Assembly (NCBI RefSeq): GCF_949628265.1
Contig: NC_088786.1
Span: forward strand, 41,499,681 to 41,563,680
DNA from: Cloeon dipterum
Lineage: Eukaryota; Arthropoda; Insecta; Ephemeroptera; Baetidae
Direction of reading: 5' to 3'
DNA length: 64,000 nucleotides
Part shown: piece after piece, positions 23,418 through 37,280 of the stretch
Numbering within the stretch: the first letter of the stretch is position 1
Layout: each line of letters opens with the position of its first letter
The notes under the pieces: generated by a model
Database searches by the model: none
Told to the model about the DNA's origin: nothing
The model's input: the letters and a program-made list of their open reading frames with translations, nothing else
Position numbers and translations under genes: made by a program

Positions 23418-24919
23418 GACGTTGATAAATTAAATAAATAAAATTTTCCATCACGTGCAGCTCACACACGTGTCCCTCACTCTTTTGAAATAAAATCTAA
23501 AAATTTTACGTCAAACAGGACTGAAAGACGGCCAGCACTCTGATTTTTAATACCAGATTTTTTGAACTATTCCTATTTCATCAACAGTGTCCCACAATTT
23601 CAAATACTCGCTGTTTTTTTTTACCACAGTTCAAGGGTTGCAGAAATTTCTAGTAAATCTAATGCCAAATCGAAAGCAATGCTTAATACTGGAAGCAAGA
23701 AAGAGCAAAACGACTAGCATTTAAGCAGTTGAATTTATTATTTCTAACAAACAGTATGGGACTATATACTTTCCAAAAGTTTAGATCTAAATTGGATGAA
23801 ATATTTCATTTTATTCTGAAATTTCACATAATTCTGTTTCACCGGTGATTATATGCAACACGCACGACCCGTTTGTATCTCTTGTTGTGAACTTTCCGCT
23901 CTTGCAGACACTGAATTCTCCGAAGCTTTAAGCAATTTGATATACATTTTAATTTTGAGACTAAATAAAACAAGTCGCATGGTATTACAATAGTAAATCT
24001 TTAATACATGCAATCTCGACTAGATGGCATTGTTGCGAAAAATGAAATTAGAACATTTCACCGAGCGGTTGCGGTGGACAGAGTGCGATTCTCTCGTCAT
24101 CGTCATTATAAAAAATAATGAGCCTAGTTTGATGCGAGATTTGTTTCATTATTCAAAAGGCACACTCAGCAATCTACTCAGATATCAGACGAATTAATTG
24201 TTAATTGAGATTTAAATCCAAGAATCACGAGATTAAAATTAAATTGAATCAAAAGGGACAAGTTCGCAACCTGCTTGGCAGTAGAGAGCTGCACGTTGCA
24301 TACTTTACAGAGTGAAATCAAAATACTCGCTGCGCGTCGTGATAAAAAATGTGCGCGCAGGAAAATCTAACCACATCGAAAGCTGGAAGAATTTGCCTCT
24401 TATTAAGATAACACTAGCATCGCTTGTATTTTTGTGACGTCATCGAAACTCGCGGGGAGAAGCAGGTGCAGGCGAGCAGGTACCTGAACACCCGACATTC
24501 CATATATGCGCGGAGGGAAATTTCCTTAGTCCCTTCACAAAGCCATTCCATTCTGTTTTGTAGTATTTTAACTGAGATGTCTGAAAATAAACGCGTATAT
24601 TTTTGTCATCTGGAAAGGATTAAATAAAAATACCAGTCATTTTTTCCAAAGTCTTTTGAAGTAAAAGTACAATTTGTTGTTGGTTAAACTGCTGTTTTAT
24701 TTTCTAATCTATTTATTTAAGATTTCTAATCGTCTTCGTTTCATTTTATTGTGTACAAAATTACTTGAAAGATTTGAATTTACACTAAGTTTCTACCGTA
24801 AAACTAAAATTGATCTAAATTTTAAGTGGCAAATACTGTAAAATGGATCTTAAAAATACCCTTAACATTTAAGAATCATGTCTCGTCGCTTGGAAAGCAG
24901 CTATAGTCCATCTACATTA
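23418..24919. other. Intergenic, divergent promoter area
   Basis: Upstream of the minus-strand lectin gene on the right side. AT-rich with no convincing exon. A perfect TGACGTCAT site lies near 24434. Short open frames at 24424-24627 have no protein-like features. Confidence 0.4.
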
Positions 24920-25639
24920 TCAAGTACACTTCACATACCGATTGTGCTTATCAAGGGCATTCAGGCTCATTTCTCTGCCGCATTTGGCACATTTTTCCAT
25001 TGTGTGACACCACTTGACATGACGTCTCAAATCTGTCTCCGACGCAAACATCTTGCCACACTTCATCTCTCCGCATCGTAATTTCTTCTCCGAATGCATC
25101 TGTCGAACATGAGTTTTCAAATCACTCTTCTTCTTTGTCGAATGATGGCACAATTGGCAGCAGAATTCTTTTCGATCCGGATGCTGCCACTGCTCGTGTT
25201 CGATTCTGTTGTGGGCCGAGTCGAAATATTTCTTGCAAACGCGATCACTGGCGGTGCACTTTTCCAACTCTCCATTGTGCTTTCTCTTGGAGTGATTGAA
25301 AATATCGGTATACTTTTCGTCGCATTCCAGCATTCACCACTATTGTCTCGTTTTTTGATCTCATATGAAGACGTAGACTTTTTCGGTAGTTTTGCTTCTT
25401 GGTTTTCCTCCTTCTTTCCACGGTGGTCGTTCTTTCTCTTCAAATTCCGATCTTTGTTCGCACCTGATGGATCTACCTCAACACCTGCAAATTCCTGCGG
25501 TTCAACTTGATTTTGCCTCAATCTATCCTTTTTAACCTTAGAGCTGTCAACAAAAAGAAAATTAACACCGCATTCATCCTGATTTTCACCTTTTTTCTGC
25601 AGCAAATGGATCAATAATTTACCTTTTCTTGCGTGGCAT
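24920..25639 (-). pseudogene. Inverted copy of the 14.4-kb zinc-finger gene, frameshifted
   Basis: Same structure as 14380-15126 on the opposite strand: exon 1 25639-25623 (MPRKK), then exon 2 from 25543. All five fingers are recognisable to the stop near 24920. A single-base deletion at about 25325, in the codon run after GECW, puts the fingers in another frame from the N-terminal part. The rest is well kept and the upstream leader (25640-25780) is also copied, so this is a recent segmental duplication. A sequencing or assembly error at that base would make it functional. Confidence 0.75.
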
Positions 25640-25860
25640 TTCAGCAGGAGGTAAAAATGTTTCCAAATAGCAAGTAAAAAACACGAGCAACCCAAACGGG
25701 AGGAGACATCCGACTGACGAAAGGCCGGAGGAGAGCGCCGCAGGAATGTGAACGATTCAAAGAGTTTTCTATAATATTTTTGTTTAAAAATACTCCACGA
25801 ATTTTCTAGAAATTAACAAAACATCAATCCAGTGATTTCTCTCTCCTGTATTGATACAGG

Positions 25861-27090
25861 TTAAATTTTGTGCGTTTTAGAAAAGTGAGCTCTAAGCAAC
25901 CTTCCAATATTATCTGCAGTTTTTGGACATGATTTGCATTGTAATGTGCCTCTATGTTCGGAGGCACAATGAGCATCCTGCAATAATTCTACTCTTTCTT
26001 CATTATTCTTTTGAAACAATGTGTTGCAGTCACGTACAATGAACCATTTCATATCCCCCATTATGAACCTTTTTAATATGTCTTTGAAAACCGTTGCTTG
26101 TACCATATCTTCGAAGCATAATTTTAGAGTTACCTTTTTTGCACAAAAATGGGCATGTCATTCCGACGAAAAATTCCACCTGTGCGTGAAGGTCTCCGGG
26201 TAATAACAATTTACATAATTTAATACCGCATTTAATTGATATAATTTGTACAATTTTAAGATAAGAACAAATTTCAATCTACCATTCATGACACGCGGTT
26301 CTGCCTGAAGAGAAGCGGCTGAGGGCACTGATGCAGAGTAATTCTGGACATGCAGAACTTCACCTTGCAATGAAGACCTGCTAAGAAGAGGAGGTTGATG
26401 GAAGCTGCGTTGGAGGGTAACGTGGACCAAGGATTTAGAGAAATGGATGAAGATTTTTAAAGAGAAAGCTGCTAAAGTTGTCAATCTAGATAATTCCAAC
26501 CTATAAATTAACAAAAAAGTGAAATACGATAAGATTTATTTTGGTTTTCATCGACTTATTGATTCGCGTTCAAATTTCCACTGTAATTCTCATTCGAAGC
26601 AAAAGTGACGTAATAATGACTGGAGGAAGTTGAAAAATCGTGTGTTGTCATACAATATATTTAAATATTCACTGAATTGTGGCTAAGTAGTAATTGCATG
26701 CCTGCGGTTGCCAAAAGTGAGGCTGCGTGTTTGATTCTGTTGATTGTAAACCAATTTGAGGTAGACCAAACGAATGATTGAATTGCTCCAACTGATCTTG
26801 CTTTTGACTAGAAACTAGAAGGCAATCATGCTGCTCTGCTGAAATAAAAAGATAAACTGATCTTTCTCCTTCTTCCTCTATAGCTTTATATGATTATCTA
26901 TACCAGGATATGGTGGTGGTGGGTTCTTGGTAATTTCTGCAATCGCATTGGTTTCAATGTCAGTCTGAAAGGAACAAAAGAAATACACCTCGCATGGCAT
27001 GGGCAACAAGCATAGGAATTTCCACCAGCTTGTAAAGTGTTTTTACATCTTCTGCAAATGGCCGCCGTCAATTTTTCTACACTTCTGAAA
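25861..27090 (-). pseudogene. Remnant of a modular zinc-finger gene (type II fingers)
   Basis: Reading leftward from 27090: an N-terminal exon matching MAAIC-type exons at 52862 and 61944, but with the start changed from ATG to ACG. Next is a short Pro exon ending ATATCCTG, and a Gln-rich exon (AEQHDCLL, LPQIGLQSTES) at about 26842-26650 that has lost its middle. Then a degenerate linker exon with a stop (26450-26280). Last is a type II finger exon (VEFFVGMTCP, CASEHRG, CKSC) with a 1-bp insertion near 26060 that breaks the frame. It mixes modules from two gene subtypes seen elsewhere in the window. Confidence 0.7.
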
Positions 27091-27718
27091 TACTTTTTAA
27101 TTTATCGTGTTTGGTGGTTAATAAGCTTAACATAGGCTGTTCAATTTTTTATTCGAGTTGTCAAATAATAAAAAGAAAATGAAACTAAAAAACCTTTTTG
27201 ATTGGAAATCAATCGTTTTAAAGGATCAAATCATTGGGAAAATAATCACAGATCCTTGCTTTTGATCGGGTATTTTGTTTAATTCGTCTCAAACAGGAAA
27301 AATTTGCGAATGTACACGTATTGGTGCAGTTTAGGGCAGGACAGAACTGGATTAAATGAGCCCTTAGCAAAATAAAGGTCAACTCTTCTGTGTTCAAGGA
27401 ACAAATAAAAATTATTAAAGTTTATTTTTTAATAAACCAATCTTCCAATTCTGCACAAATGTCATAGCGTACTATTCATGCTTGTAATTAAAAATTTAAG
27501 TTGAAATATCAAATAAAGTTGAAATTATTGCATATTCAAATTTCTGCTGTATTTTCCATAAATTTGAGGCATTTTAGGATACATAAAAACGCAAGATTTC
27601 AATGCAATCCTAAATTTTATTTCTAAATTTTTGTTCATCGAATCAATTTTTCTATTGGCCAAACATTATCAGAAGATTTTGATGACAAATTGCTCTCATT
27701 GAAAATGAATTGTCATTC
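27091..27718. other. 3' flank of the next gene
   Basis: AT-rich. The stretch 27320-27680 matches 43520-43900 in inverse orientation, which is the 3' flank of another type I finger gene. The duplicated unit therefore includes downstream sequence. Confidence 0.5.
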
Positions 27719-29795
27719 CTATTTATCATCATCGAAATATTCAAGAGGATGTGTTTCAATGTGATTTTCAACATCCAGTTTTTCAGTTGAGGAGAAGCCA
27801 CATTTTGGGCAGTAGAATTTCTCTAGAGGTGGAACGCCCCTTTCCTCATTCCTGTGTTGCTTGGTATTCATGTGTTTTTTTACATTAGATTTATTTACTG
27901 AGCGGAAATCATCGCAGTGCGGACATTTATAAAATTTTCGTACTAATTTGCTCGGCAAACATAAATGTCTCCTTTCAATGTGTTCTCCCAAATCCCTTTT
28001 TTCGTTTGCGGAGTAATGGCAATGTGCACAGCGAAGTTTCTTCCTTTCTCGATGTATGTCGAGCTCGTGCTCGCGCTTTTCCTCCCATGAGGGGTAAAAT
28101 CTCCTGCATCCAGGCATTGAGCATTTTTGCAGCCTGACATGATTTTTCTTAAATTGGTGCTCATAAATGTTTGTTTGGTATTGTTCCTTGTTGCATGTAT
28201 CTGCTGCACAATAACCACCTCTTGGGTCCAAATTCTCACTGGTCTGTTTATCTCCTTTCTTCTTCAAGTCTGAGTCAGATTTGGCTTCTTGCGGATCCTG
28301 CGCTCTTTTCCTCTTCAAACTTCGGACTCCGCTGCTATCAGAACCTCCTATTTCAGTTCAATTAAATTAAAATACGTTTATTAAATTCACAATAATTACC
28401 TTGAGCCTTCTTTTGCTCATCTGCTGATTTGTCACTCCGCTTTGGAACTTGACCTTGAATCAAGAGTTGATTCCAACCGTGCGAAGTTCCAGGCATATCA
28501 TAGGCCACTAAAACAAATTATTGTTAATTTTTTTCAGTAATTTAAGTACAGAATTAAAGATCTTCTTACAAGGAGCTCCTCTTGTCGATGAGTTAGTATG
28601 GTTTCTTACACGATGATCCAGATATTCGTTTAAAATTCCTAACAAATCAGGAATTTCGCGATGCTTTCCATCAGGAAAGTTCAGTTGCCTGCTTGCTGCT
28701 CCCTGACCCTGGTTCATGGCTGCAAACCCAAAAGGTTGCTTTACTGGAAAAAAACGAAATATTCCTATCTCAAAGAGTTTTAAAAATCAATATCAGCCTG
28801 CCCACTGGCTTGCATTTTGTATTCTCATAATATTGAGCCATTTTTTTAGATTGTGGAGTTATTTTTATTATTTTTGCAAATATGTTCTAATTGTTTTGGC
28901 TTGGTAATCAATCAATGAGGTTCTTACCTCGTGTCCTGACATTGTCTCCTGAGGATGTAGCTCCAAGACACACTACCAGGTAAAAATTACATAGTTAGTT
29001 GGATTTTTAAAGAATTCGTTCTTCTTACCTTGTGGCACTTCAGAGGGTAGACTTTCAATTGGTCCACGACTCTGTTGCTCAATCAGATTCTGGGAACGTC
29101 CACTTTTAGCAATCAATTTTTTGTGATGTTGTTCTAGTTTTGCTAATGTTGTTTTAAAGTCTTCCTGGTTTGAAGTTGAAGCTTGGTCTTGCTCTGCGTA
29201 CGGTCGATTTAAACCGAGCGAAGATCCAGGCGCTTCATTGGCCCCTGTTTTTGACAAAATCTCATGTATTTTATAGTTTTAAGGTAAACTTTCTTCATAC
29301 AAGAAACAGAACTGGTCGTAGCCTGTGCAATATCAACTCCAGGATCCTCTATTCTTGGTCTTTTTGGTAAATGCCTTTCTGGGAGACAAAACGAGGTTCC
29401 TCGATCCTGCTGTCGACCATCTTGACCTTGAGATACATTGGAAAAATCGGGGTAATTTTTCTGCGATTCTCTGCGATTTATACCGACTGCAATTGTTTAT
29501 TTTATTAGTAAAACATTCAATTTCAAATTAAATATGTTGCATTTATGAGATCGATTCTAAGCACAAAATAGAAGAAACTAAAAACGCACGTGAAACTTGT
29601 GGGGCATTCATCTGCTGAAACTCGGATATTCCTCGAATCTGACATTCTTCCTCATCTTCAGACTCTGAACTGTTTTTTCCGAAGTTTAATCGTTAAGTTT
29701 TTTGAAACTTATCGGCTGAATATTTCTTACCTTTGAACAGGACCCTCTGAGGCGGAAATTTCGCCCTTCGGCGGCATTTCTCTGCAGCGAGACAT
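27719..29795 (-). CDS. C2H2 zinc-finger protein, modular family, type I fingers
   Basis: Eight exons on the minus strand: 29795-29731, 29669-29590, 29486-29301, 29244-29029, 28972-28928, 28743-28570, 28507-28400 and 28347-27719, about 500 residues. All junctions after the first are phase 1. The protein starts MSRCREMPPKGEIS. It has an acidic exon, an LPKRPRIED patch, a coiled-coil-like exon (FKTTLAKLEQHHKKLIAKSG), a PDLLGILNEYLDHR exon, and a basic SLKRKRAQD entry to five C2H2 fingers (CAADTC, CSMPGC, CAHC, CPHC, CPKC). It ends in an acidic tail. A nuclear nucleic-acid-binding function is inferred. Every module has relatives in the genes at 31813-34379 and 49054-50859. Confidence 0.85.
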
Positions 29796-30122
29796 GCCGA
29801 AACAAGGAGAGAAAACGCAAGACTGAGTCACGCCAGAGAGGAAATTGCGTTTCACTACCAAGCAGATATCTGAAAAATTTCGATCACATTTGACAACAAT
29901 GATCTAGCGCGTTTCAGGAACGCACGTAATTTCAAATATTCGGCTCTTCTCGTCTGCTTTACTTTTGTCATTTGAATTGAGGATTTTGATTTTATAATAA
30001 TCGATTTTGAAAATCTGTCGAAATGCTTAAAAATTGATTATTCATACTCGTTTGATAATCTTAACATCATAAACGCAAATGAAAAAAATAATCGGTTTTG
30101 CACTACCCTAAAAATTACTCAC

Positions 30123-30420
30123 GATATTTGGGTTTTCGGTCCTTCTCCGTCAGCTGTGTGGCGTGAATTGAAAGCTAAGAGCTGTCGTGCAGGCTCCTCA
30201 GTTCAGGAAAACCTGCTAGGAGGTTTTTGATCTGAACCAATCAAAAAGATCTGTTGATTCATGTTGATCTGAACCAATCAAAAAGAGCCACGAGAATTCA
30301 GGCAACCAATCAAAGCTGAGAGAGGCTCTCCCTTATTGGCGGTGTCGCTCTGAGCTGGTAAGCCAGCCAATCGGGGAGTTGCTCATCCCTTCTCTGATTA
30401 GTCGGCAACGTTCTTGTGGT
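30123..30420 (-). promoter_or_regulatory. CCAAT-rich promoter block of the 29.8-kb gene
   Basis: About 300 bp with several CCAAT boxes (AACCAATCAAAAAG twice, CAACCAATCAAAG, GCCAATCGGGG). On the minus strand it ends in a leader donor (AAATATC/GTGAGT at 30123-30122). It lies about 330 bp upstream of the ATG exon. The same block occurs at 31106-31380, 37281-37533 and 48361-48616, the latter two on the plus strand before plus-strand genes. Orientation always agrees with a neighbouring gene except for the 31.1-kb copy. Confidence 0.65.
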
Positions 30421-31105
30421 ACAAATTAAAACCTCATTTAAGATTTTACCTTTGACGGGCAATGTTTGAGGTTGACGTCTGTTATTCCCTCAGCATTCTT
30501 TTTTCCAAAGCATCATCTCAGAACAATAACTTCCACGGATGAAATAAATAGGCTACTTCCAATGTGTTTACGGATGAATATTCTGTCTTTCAGAAATACG
30601 AGAATTTTTAATATTTTTTTTCATATAAAAAATACTGTAAATCCTACTATATTTCGTCCTTGAAATATTGAACCTTCTAAATTAAAATTATGTCAACTTT
30701 CCTTTCTTTCAAGAAATGGGTAGTCGCGAAAAATGCGTTGCCCAAGTCGAAAGAAGAGAAAAGCTGAAAATAATAATATGTCAATGAAAGCAGCAGAGAA
30801 TTTCTCTTTCCAAACCGCATTAGGAATAAATGATCTGACATGTTGCGTAATAATTTTTAAAATGGTTCACTGAATATTCTGCATTCCGTATTTCTTTGGA
30901 AAGACCCTACCATCTTGGATTTGACATTTGACCGTTAGGAAATGATATTTCAAATCGCATCTTGCCCCTGGCCTCTGGTGCTTTTATAAGTTTGAGAAAA
31001 TGCAATTCATCCAAGATGGGTTTTCATTAAAATGATCTTACAATTAAGGCTATAGGGCACGACAGCTTCGAAATGGAGGGCAACAAAACGCATTATTTTA
31101 CTCAC
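30421..31105. other. Decayed duplicate of promoter-downstream sequence
   Basis: No gene. Pieces match, in inverse orientation, the region after the promoter block at 37.6-38.05 kb (TTTCCTAACGGTCAAATGTC and a segment near 30560 with CATTCATCCGTAAACACAT in its complement). It is therefore a remnant of another copy of the unit. Confidence 0.45.
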
Positions 31106-31380
31106 GATTTTTAGGATCTAGGTCCTTCTCTGTCGGCTGTGTGACGAATATTAAAAGCTAAGAAGGGTGGTGTGGGCTCTCTAGTTCAGGAATAATTGCT
31201 AGGAGATTTGTTTATTCAAGGAGGTTTTTGATATGAACCAATCTAGAATTGCCACGAGAATTCGAGCGACCAATCAGAGAAGCGAGCGACTCTCTCTTAT
31301 TGGCTGCGTCGCTTTGAACTAGCAAGCCAGCCAATCGGGGAGGCGCTCATCCATTCTCTGATTGGTCGGCAACGTTCTCG
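31106..31380 (-). promoter_or_regulatory. Orphan CCAAT-rich promoter block
   Basis: Copy of the block at 30123-30420 with its leader donor (ATC/GTGAG). No coding exon of its own follows on the minus strand before the next promoter block. It is probably a leftover from an incomplete duplication, but it could drive a non-coding transcript or an alternative first exon for the 29.8-kb gene. Confidence 0.5.
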
Positions 31381-31408
31381 ATGTATACATAACGATTGGA
31401 TCATAACG

Positions 31409-31470
31409 AACTTTAGAAGCGCGGAGGAATAGAACGAGAACGACGAGAAAGTGCTTCAGAACAATCATTT
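31409..31470 (+). pseudogene. Relic of a type III finger exon tail
   Basis: Reads FRSAEE, a stop, then NENDEKVLQNNH, matching the end of the type III fingers at 60440-60510 (YFRNADENGQHDEKVH). It abuts the promoter block just as the relic at 48269-48349 does, so both came from the same ancestral junction. Confidence 0.55.
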
Positions 31471-31812
31471 ACTTTAATTTGGAGAGAATAAACGCCATAT
31501 TTTAATTTGAACCATCACCGTTTTATACAGATTAAGTGTAAGTGGAAAATGGATAAAATTTCGGGCAGTTCAACCCTCGCCGATTGAGCGTTGGGGTTTT
31601 ATTATTCCGGTAAAAAATAATTCTATTCTTTTAATTAACATCAAAGGTTTACACAGGTTAATTTCAAATAGGTAGTTCTTAGTTCAAATTTAGAAAAAAT
31701 AATAATAAAAATCAATCATTTTGCTGATAAAAGGTGTTTTTATTATCGAATATTTTTTGCAGTAGGGTCTATACAAATTACATGCAAAGTTAATATCAAG
31801 AAGAAATTCCCT

Positions 31813-34379
31813 TTACTGCGATTTGTGAACTTCGGAAAAGTGAACTCTCAGCAAACCCATATTTTTCAGTTCTAGTTTTGAACATTTTCTACACTTGACT
31901 TTACCTTTATGGACACTGGCACAGTGCTCATTCTCCGATTCTTTTCCTCTTTTAGTCGTTTGAAACAACATGTTGCACTCAAGTACAAGGCACCAATCGT
32001 AATCCCCATGACAATTATTCAGATGCTTTTTAAAAGAACCGCGTGATGAAAATGTTAGAAGCATTCCATAAGTGTACAATCTTGTGCACATAGATGGGCA
32101 TGTCATTCCGACGAAAAATTCGATCTTAGGTCTGTCTTCAGCAATTGGTGCTCCGTCAGCGGACTGGTTGTTCAACGAAATATCCTCTGGAAAAATAATC
32201 CACAATCAACATAATTTAATACCGCATCTAATTGATACAATTTCTTAAATTTTGTGAATAGTAAAAATTAAATCTACCATTCATGGCACCCGGTTCTGCC
32301 GGAAGAGGCGCTGATGCATTCTGGACATGCTGAAGTGGCTGGTGAAGAGCACAATCAGGGAAATGAGTTTCCTGGAGATTATCCATGCACGTCGCACCTT
32401 GATTTGGAGGTAAGTTTTGGGTCAATTGATCTTGACCTTGAATCGGAGGTTCCATCGAACCGAGTGATGATCCAGGCAGGTCATTTTCCACTATACCGAA
32501 TGTTAGAATTGAGTTCAAAATGATTATCAATCAGTGTTCTTCTTACAAAGAGCAGCACTTGTCGATGTGCAAGGAAGGTTTGGTCCAAAACCCGTCATCC
32601 TTGGTCTTTTTGCTGCATGCTTATGTTCAGAACCAATCGCAACTCCGTGAGCTTGTTGTCTTAATTGACCTTGAGACGTTGAGCAATTACTCATACCATC
32701 GTTGAATCCCATGGATCTCTTTCGATCTGAAATTAAGTTATTTTTTATTTTTGTAAATGTTCTAATTGTTTTGGCTTGGTAATCAATCAATGAGGTTCTT
32801 AGTTCTTACCTCGTGTCCTGACATTGTCTCCTGTAGATGTAGATCCAAGACACACTACCGCAGGTAAAAATTACATAGTTAGTCGGATTTTTAAAGAACT
32901 TGTTCTTCTTACCTTGTGGCACTTCAGAGGGTAGACTTTCAATTGGTCCACGACTCTGTTGCTGAATCAGATTCTGGGAACATCCACTTTTAGCAATCAA
33001 TTTTGTGTGATATTGTTCTAGTTTCGCTAATGTTGTTTTAAAGTCTTCCTTCTCTGAGTGAGGTTGTTCTGGTAAACCAACGGAAGCTTCTGAGCAACCA
33101 GGAGCTGCTGCGACATTTTGAGTGAATGAGAATAAATTTTTAAACAAGATACCTTGTTGCGAAGAACTGGCACTTTCTTCTGACGTTGCAGCTCCTAGAT
33201 TCACTGCTGAACAGAAGAAATAAAGATTTGAATTTTTTTTATTTATTTTACCATGCGGCATTTCAGAGGGAAGATTTGGGTTTGGTGAATCCTGATTCTG
33301 CCAACTACTCGTTGGATTCTGGGAACATCCACTTTTAGCAATCAATTTTGTGTGATATTGTTCTAGTTTCGCCAATGTTGTTTTAAAGTCTTCCTTCTCT
33401 GAGCGAGGTTGTTCTGGTAAACCGACGGAAGCTTTTGAGCAACCAGGAGCTGCTGAATGAATGAGAATAAATTTACAATCAAGATCAGGCATCTATTCAT
33501 ACCTAATTGTTGCGAAGAACTTGCACTTTCTGCAGAGGTTGCAGCTCCTATAGATTCACTGCTGAGAAGAAGAAATGGAGATTTGAATTTTTTATTGATT
33601 TTTTTTACCATGTGGCACTTCAGAGGAAAGATTTGGGCTTGGTGCACCCTGATTCTGCAAACTACTCGTTGGATTCTGGGATCGTCCACTTTTAGCAATC
33701 AATTTTATGTGATATTGTTCTAGTTTCGCCAATGTTGTTTTAAAGTCTTCCTGGTTTGAAGTTGAAGCTTGGTCTTGCTCTGCGTACGGTCGATTTAAAC
33801 CGAGCGAAGATCCAGGCGCTTCATTGGCACCTGTTTTTGACAAAATCTCAAATATTTTATAGTTTTAAGGTAAACTTTCTTCATACAAGAAACAGAACTG
33901 GTCGTAGCCTGTGCAATATCAACTCCACGATCCTCTATTCTCGGTCTTTTTGGTAAATGCCGTTCTGGGAGACAAAACGAGGTTTCTCGAGCCTGTCGAC
34001 CATCTTGACCTTGAGATTCATTGGAAAAATCATGGTAATTTCTCTGCGATTCTCTGCGATTTATACCGACTGCAATTGTTTATTCTATTAGTAAAATATT
34101 CGATTTCAAATTAAATATGTTGCATTTATGAGATCGGTTCTAAGCACAAAATTGAAGAAACTAAAAACGCACGTGAAACTTGTGGGGCATTCATCTGCTG
34201 AAACTCGGATATTCCTCGAATCTGACATTCTTCCTCATCTTCAGACTCTGAACTGTTTTTTTCCGAAATTTAATCGGTAAGTTATTTGAAACTTATCGGC
34301 TGAATATTTCTTACCTTTGAACAGGACCCTCTGAGGCAGAAATTTCGCCCTTCGGCGGCATTTCTCTGCAGCGAGACAT
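31813..34379 (-). CDS. C2H2 zinc-finger protein, modular family, type II fingers
   Basis: Twelve exons on the minus strand: 34379-34315, 34252-34173, 34069-33887, 33830-33609, 33547-33503, 33452-33252, 33203-33153, 33107-32913, 32854-32810, 32726-32547, 32490-32278 and 32186-31813, about 617 residues in one frame. The coiled-coil-like module (DFKTTLAKLEQYH, KLIAKSG) occurs three times, alternating with short 45-51-bp Gly-Ala/Ser exons, so this pair of exons was tandemly duplicated. An AAKRPRM patch is a likely nuclear signal. The last exon carries three fingers: CPSMC with HLNNCH, CLVLEC with EHCASVH, and CRKC with HFSEVH. The acceptor of the 33547 exon uses an AG made by a 2-bp insertion. 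Confidence 0.85.
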
Positions 34380-34559
34380 GCCGAAACAAGGAGAGAAAAC
34401 GCAAAGACTGAGTCGCACGCCAGGGAGGAAATTGCGTTTCACTACCAAGCAGATATCTGAAAAATTTCGATCACATCCGACAACAATGATCTAGCGCGTT
34501 TCAGGAACGCACGTAATTTGAAATATTTGGCTCTATTCTCGTCTGCTTTACTTTTGTCA

Positions 34560-35130
34560 TTTGAATTGAGGATTTTGAACTATTTTGAAAAGACTACCAG
34601 AGAGATTTCTTCTTTGTGACACATTTTATATATTTTATTTGTGTAATGCCAGTGCCTCCATGATTTTAAATCCTGCAATTGTCGTAAATTAATTCAATAT
34701 ACAATAGAGATTAGTTTCAATTGGCGAATTTTAAGAAATCAAATTATTAAAAAATATGCAATGGAAAGGCATATATTAAAAGAACATATCTGTTGCGTTT
34801 TTGTTATCTCTTTAAAAAATTAATAACGTACTTAATAATTTAAATATTAAAAAAAATTGTTGACACTTAAAAGTTTCAATCATTATAGGAAGTTTCCACT
34901 CTCTAAATGAAGCCATAATTAAGTACATTTCGACATTATTCCTTTCGAAATGCCTCTTTTCATTTGAATATTCGGTGTTAAATTAAAATCCATTTTTGTT
35001 TGGATTTGGAAGATTAATATAATAACAGAATTTAAGAACATAATAAACAAAATTTGACGTTATAAACAAGATGATTAGAATACTAATATTCCATTAAATA
35101 CCATTTTAATATTTCCTTAAGTATATTCAG
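34560..35130. other. Intergenic, very AT-rich
   Basis: No exon, repeat match or RNA gene recognised between the divergently placed zinc-finger and protease genes. Confidence 0.4.
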
Positions 35131-35135
35131 TGGCT

Positions 35136-35143
35136 TATAAAAG
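35136..35143 (+). promoter_or_regulatory. TATA box of the cathepsin-like gene
   Basis: TATAAAAG at 35136 lies 63 bp before the end of a short leader exon (ATG/GTGAGT at 35199-35200). The leader intron ends at 35285, directly before the start codon. This is the clearest TATA promoter in the window. Confidence 0.6.
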
Positions 35144-35285
35144 TTCAGTAGTATTTTCAATGCGAGTTTTGTCTGCTTTTACAGTGAACGTGTTTAATGG
35201 TGAGTATATATTTCTAAATATATGATTTAATCTAGACTTTTCGAAGGTCAATCTTAACCTACACTATTTCAATTATTTTTCAAAG

Positions 35286-36685
<1,400 letters not shown>

Positions 36686-36711
36686 TACTCTGGTATATTT
36701 GATCAAATAAA

Positions 36712-37280
36712 AGTATAATTATAAACAAATTGTTCTTTTATTCGAGAAGATATGGAGAGCATCATCCATGCTGCTCTTTTAAATAGAGGCATATATATTT
36801 CATTAACGAAGTAACCATGTGTTCATTAAAGAAGAGTTTCGAAACAGAAATAACTATAGCCTCAAGCTCATTAAGAGAATAAATTTAATCACCCTTTCTT
36901 TGGCCTTAAAATGAGTCAAGATAAGGTAAAAACTACCAATTGGACTGAATATTGAAACAGGAACACATTTCCTGCATTTGATTACGATTATTTGTCAAAG
37001 ACTAGAAGTTGACAAGGGTTGTGGGAACATAGTGTCTTGAAATTTCAAATAATATCCAACCGATAGCGTGCTGGACTGGTAACGGCAACTGATCATGATT
37101 GTGTTCTGGATTCTGCCATCTGTGGAGTTTAAATTATGAATAAAATTGCTTAAGCCAATGTAAAATCTCTAAATTTGTACCTTTTGATTCATCCTGCTCC
37201 ATTTTAGGGTAAGCCAAAACATGTGTTTCCCGACTAACGAACGTTTTATACTGACAAAATGATATTAACATAATTGGGTT
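36712..37280. other. Intergenic
   Basis: AT-rich sequence without coding signal downstream of the protease gene. Confidence 0.35.

Noticed and set aside
24424..24627. 67-codon frame near a TGACGTCA site
   Set aside because: No conserved features, no splice context, AT-rich end; kept as non-coding.
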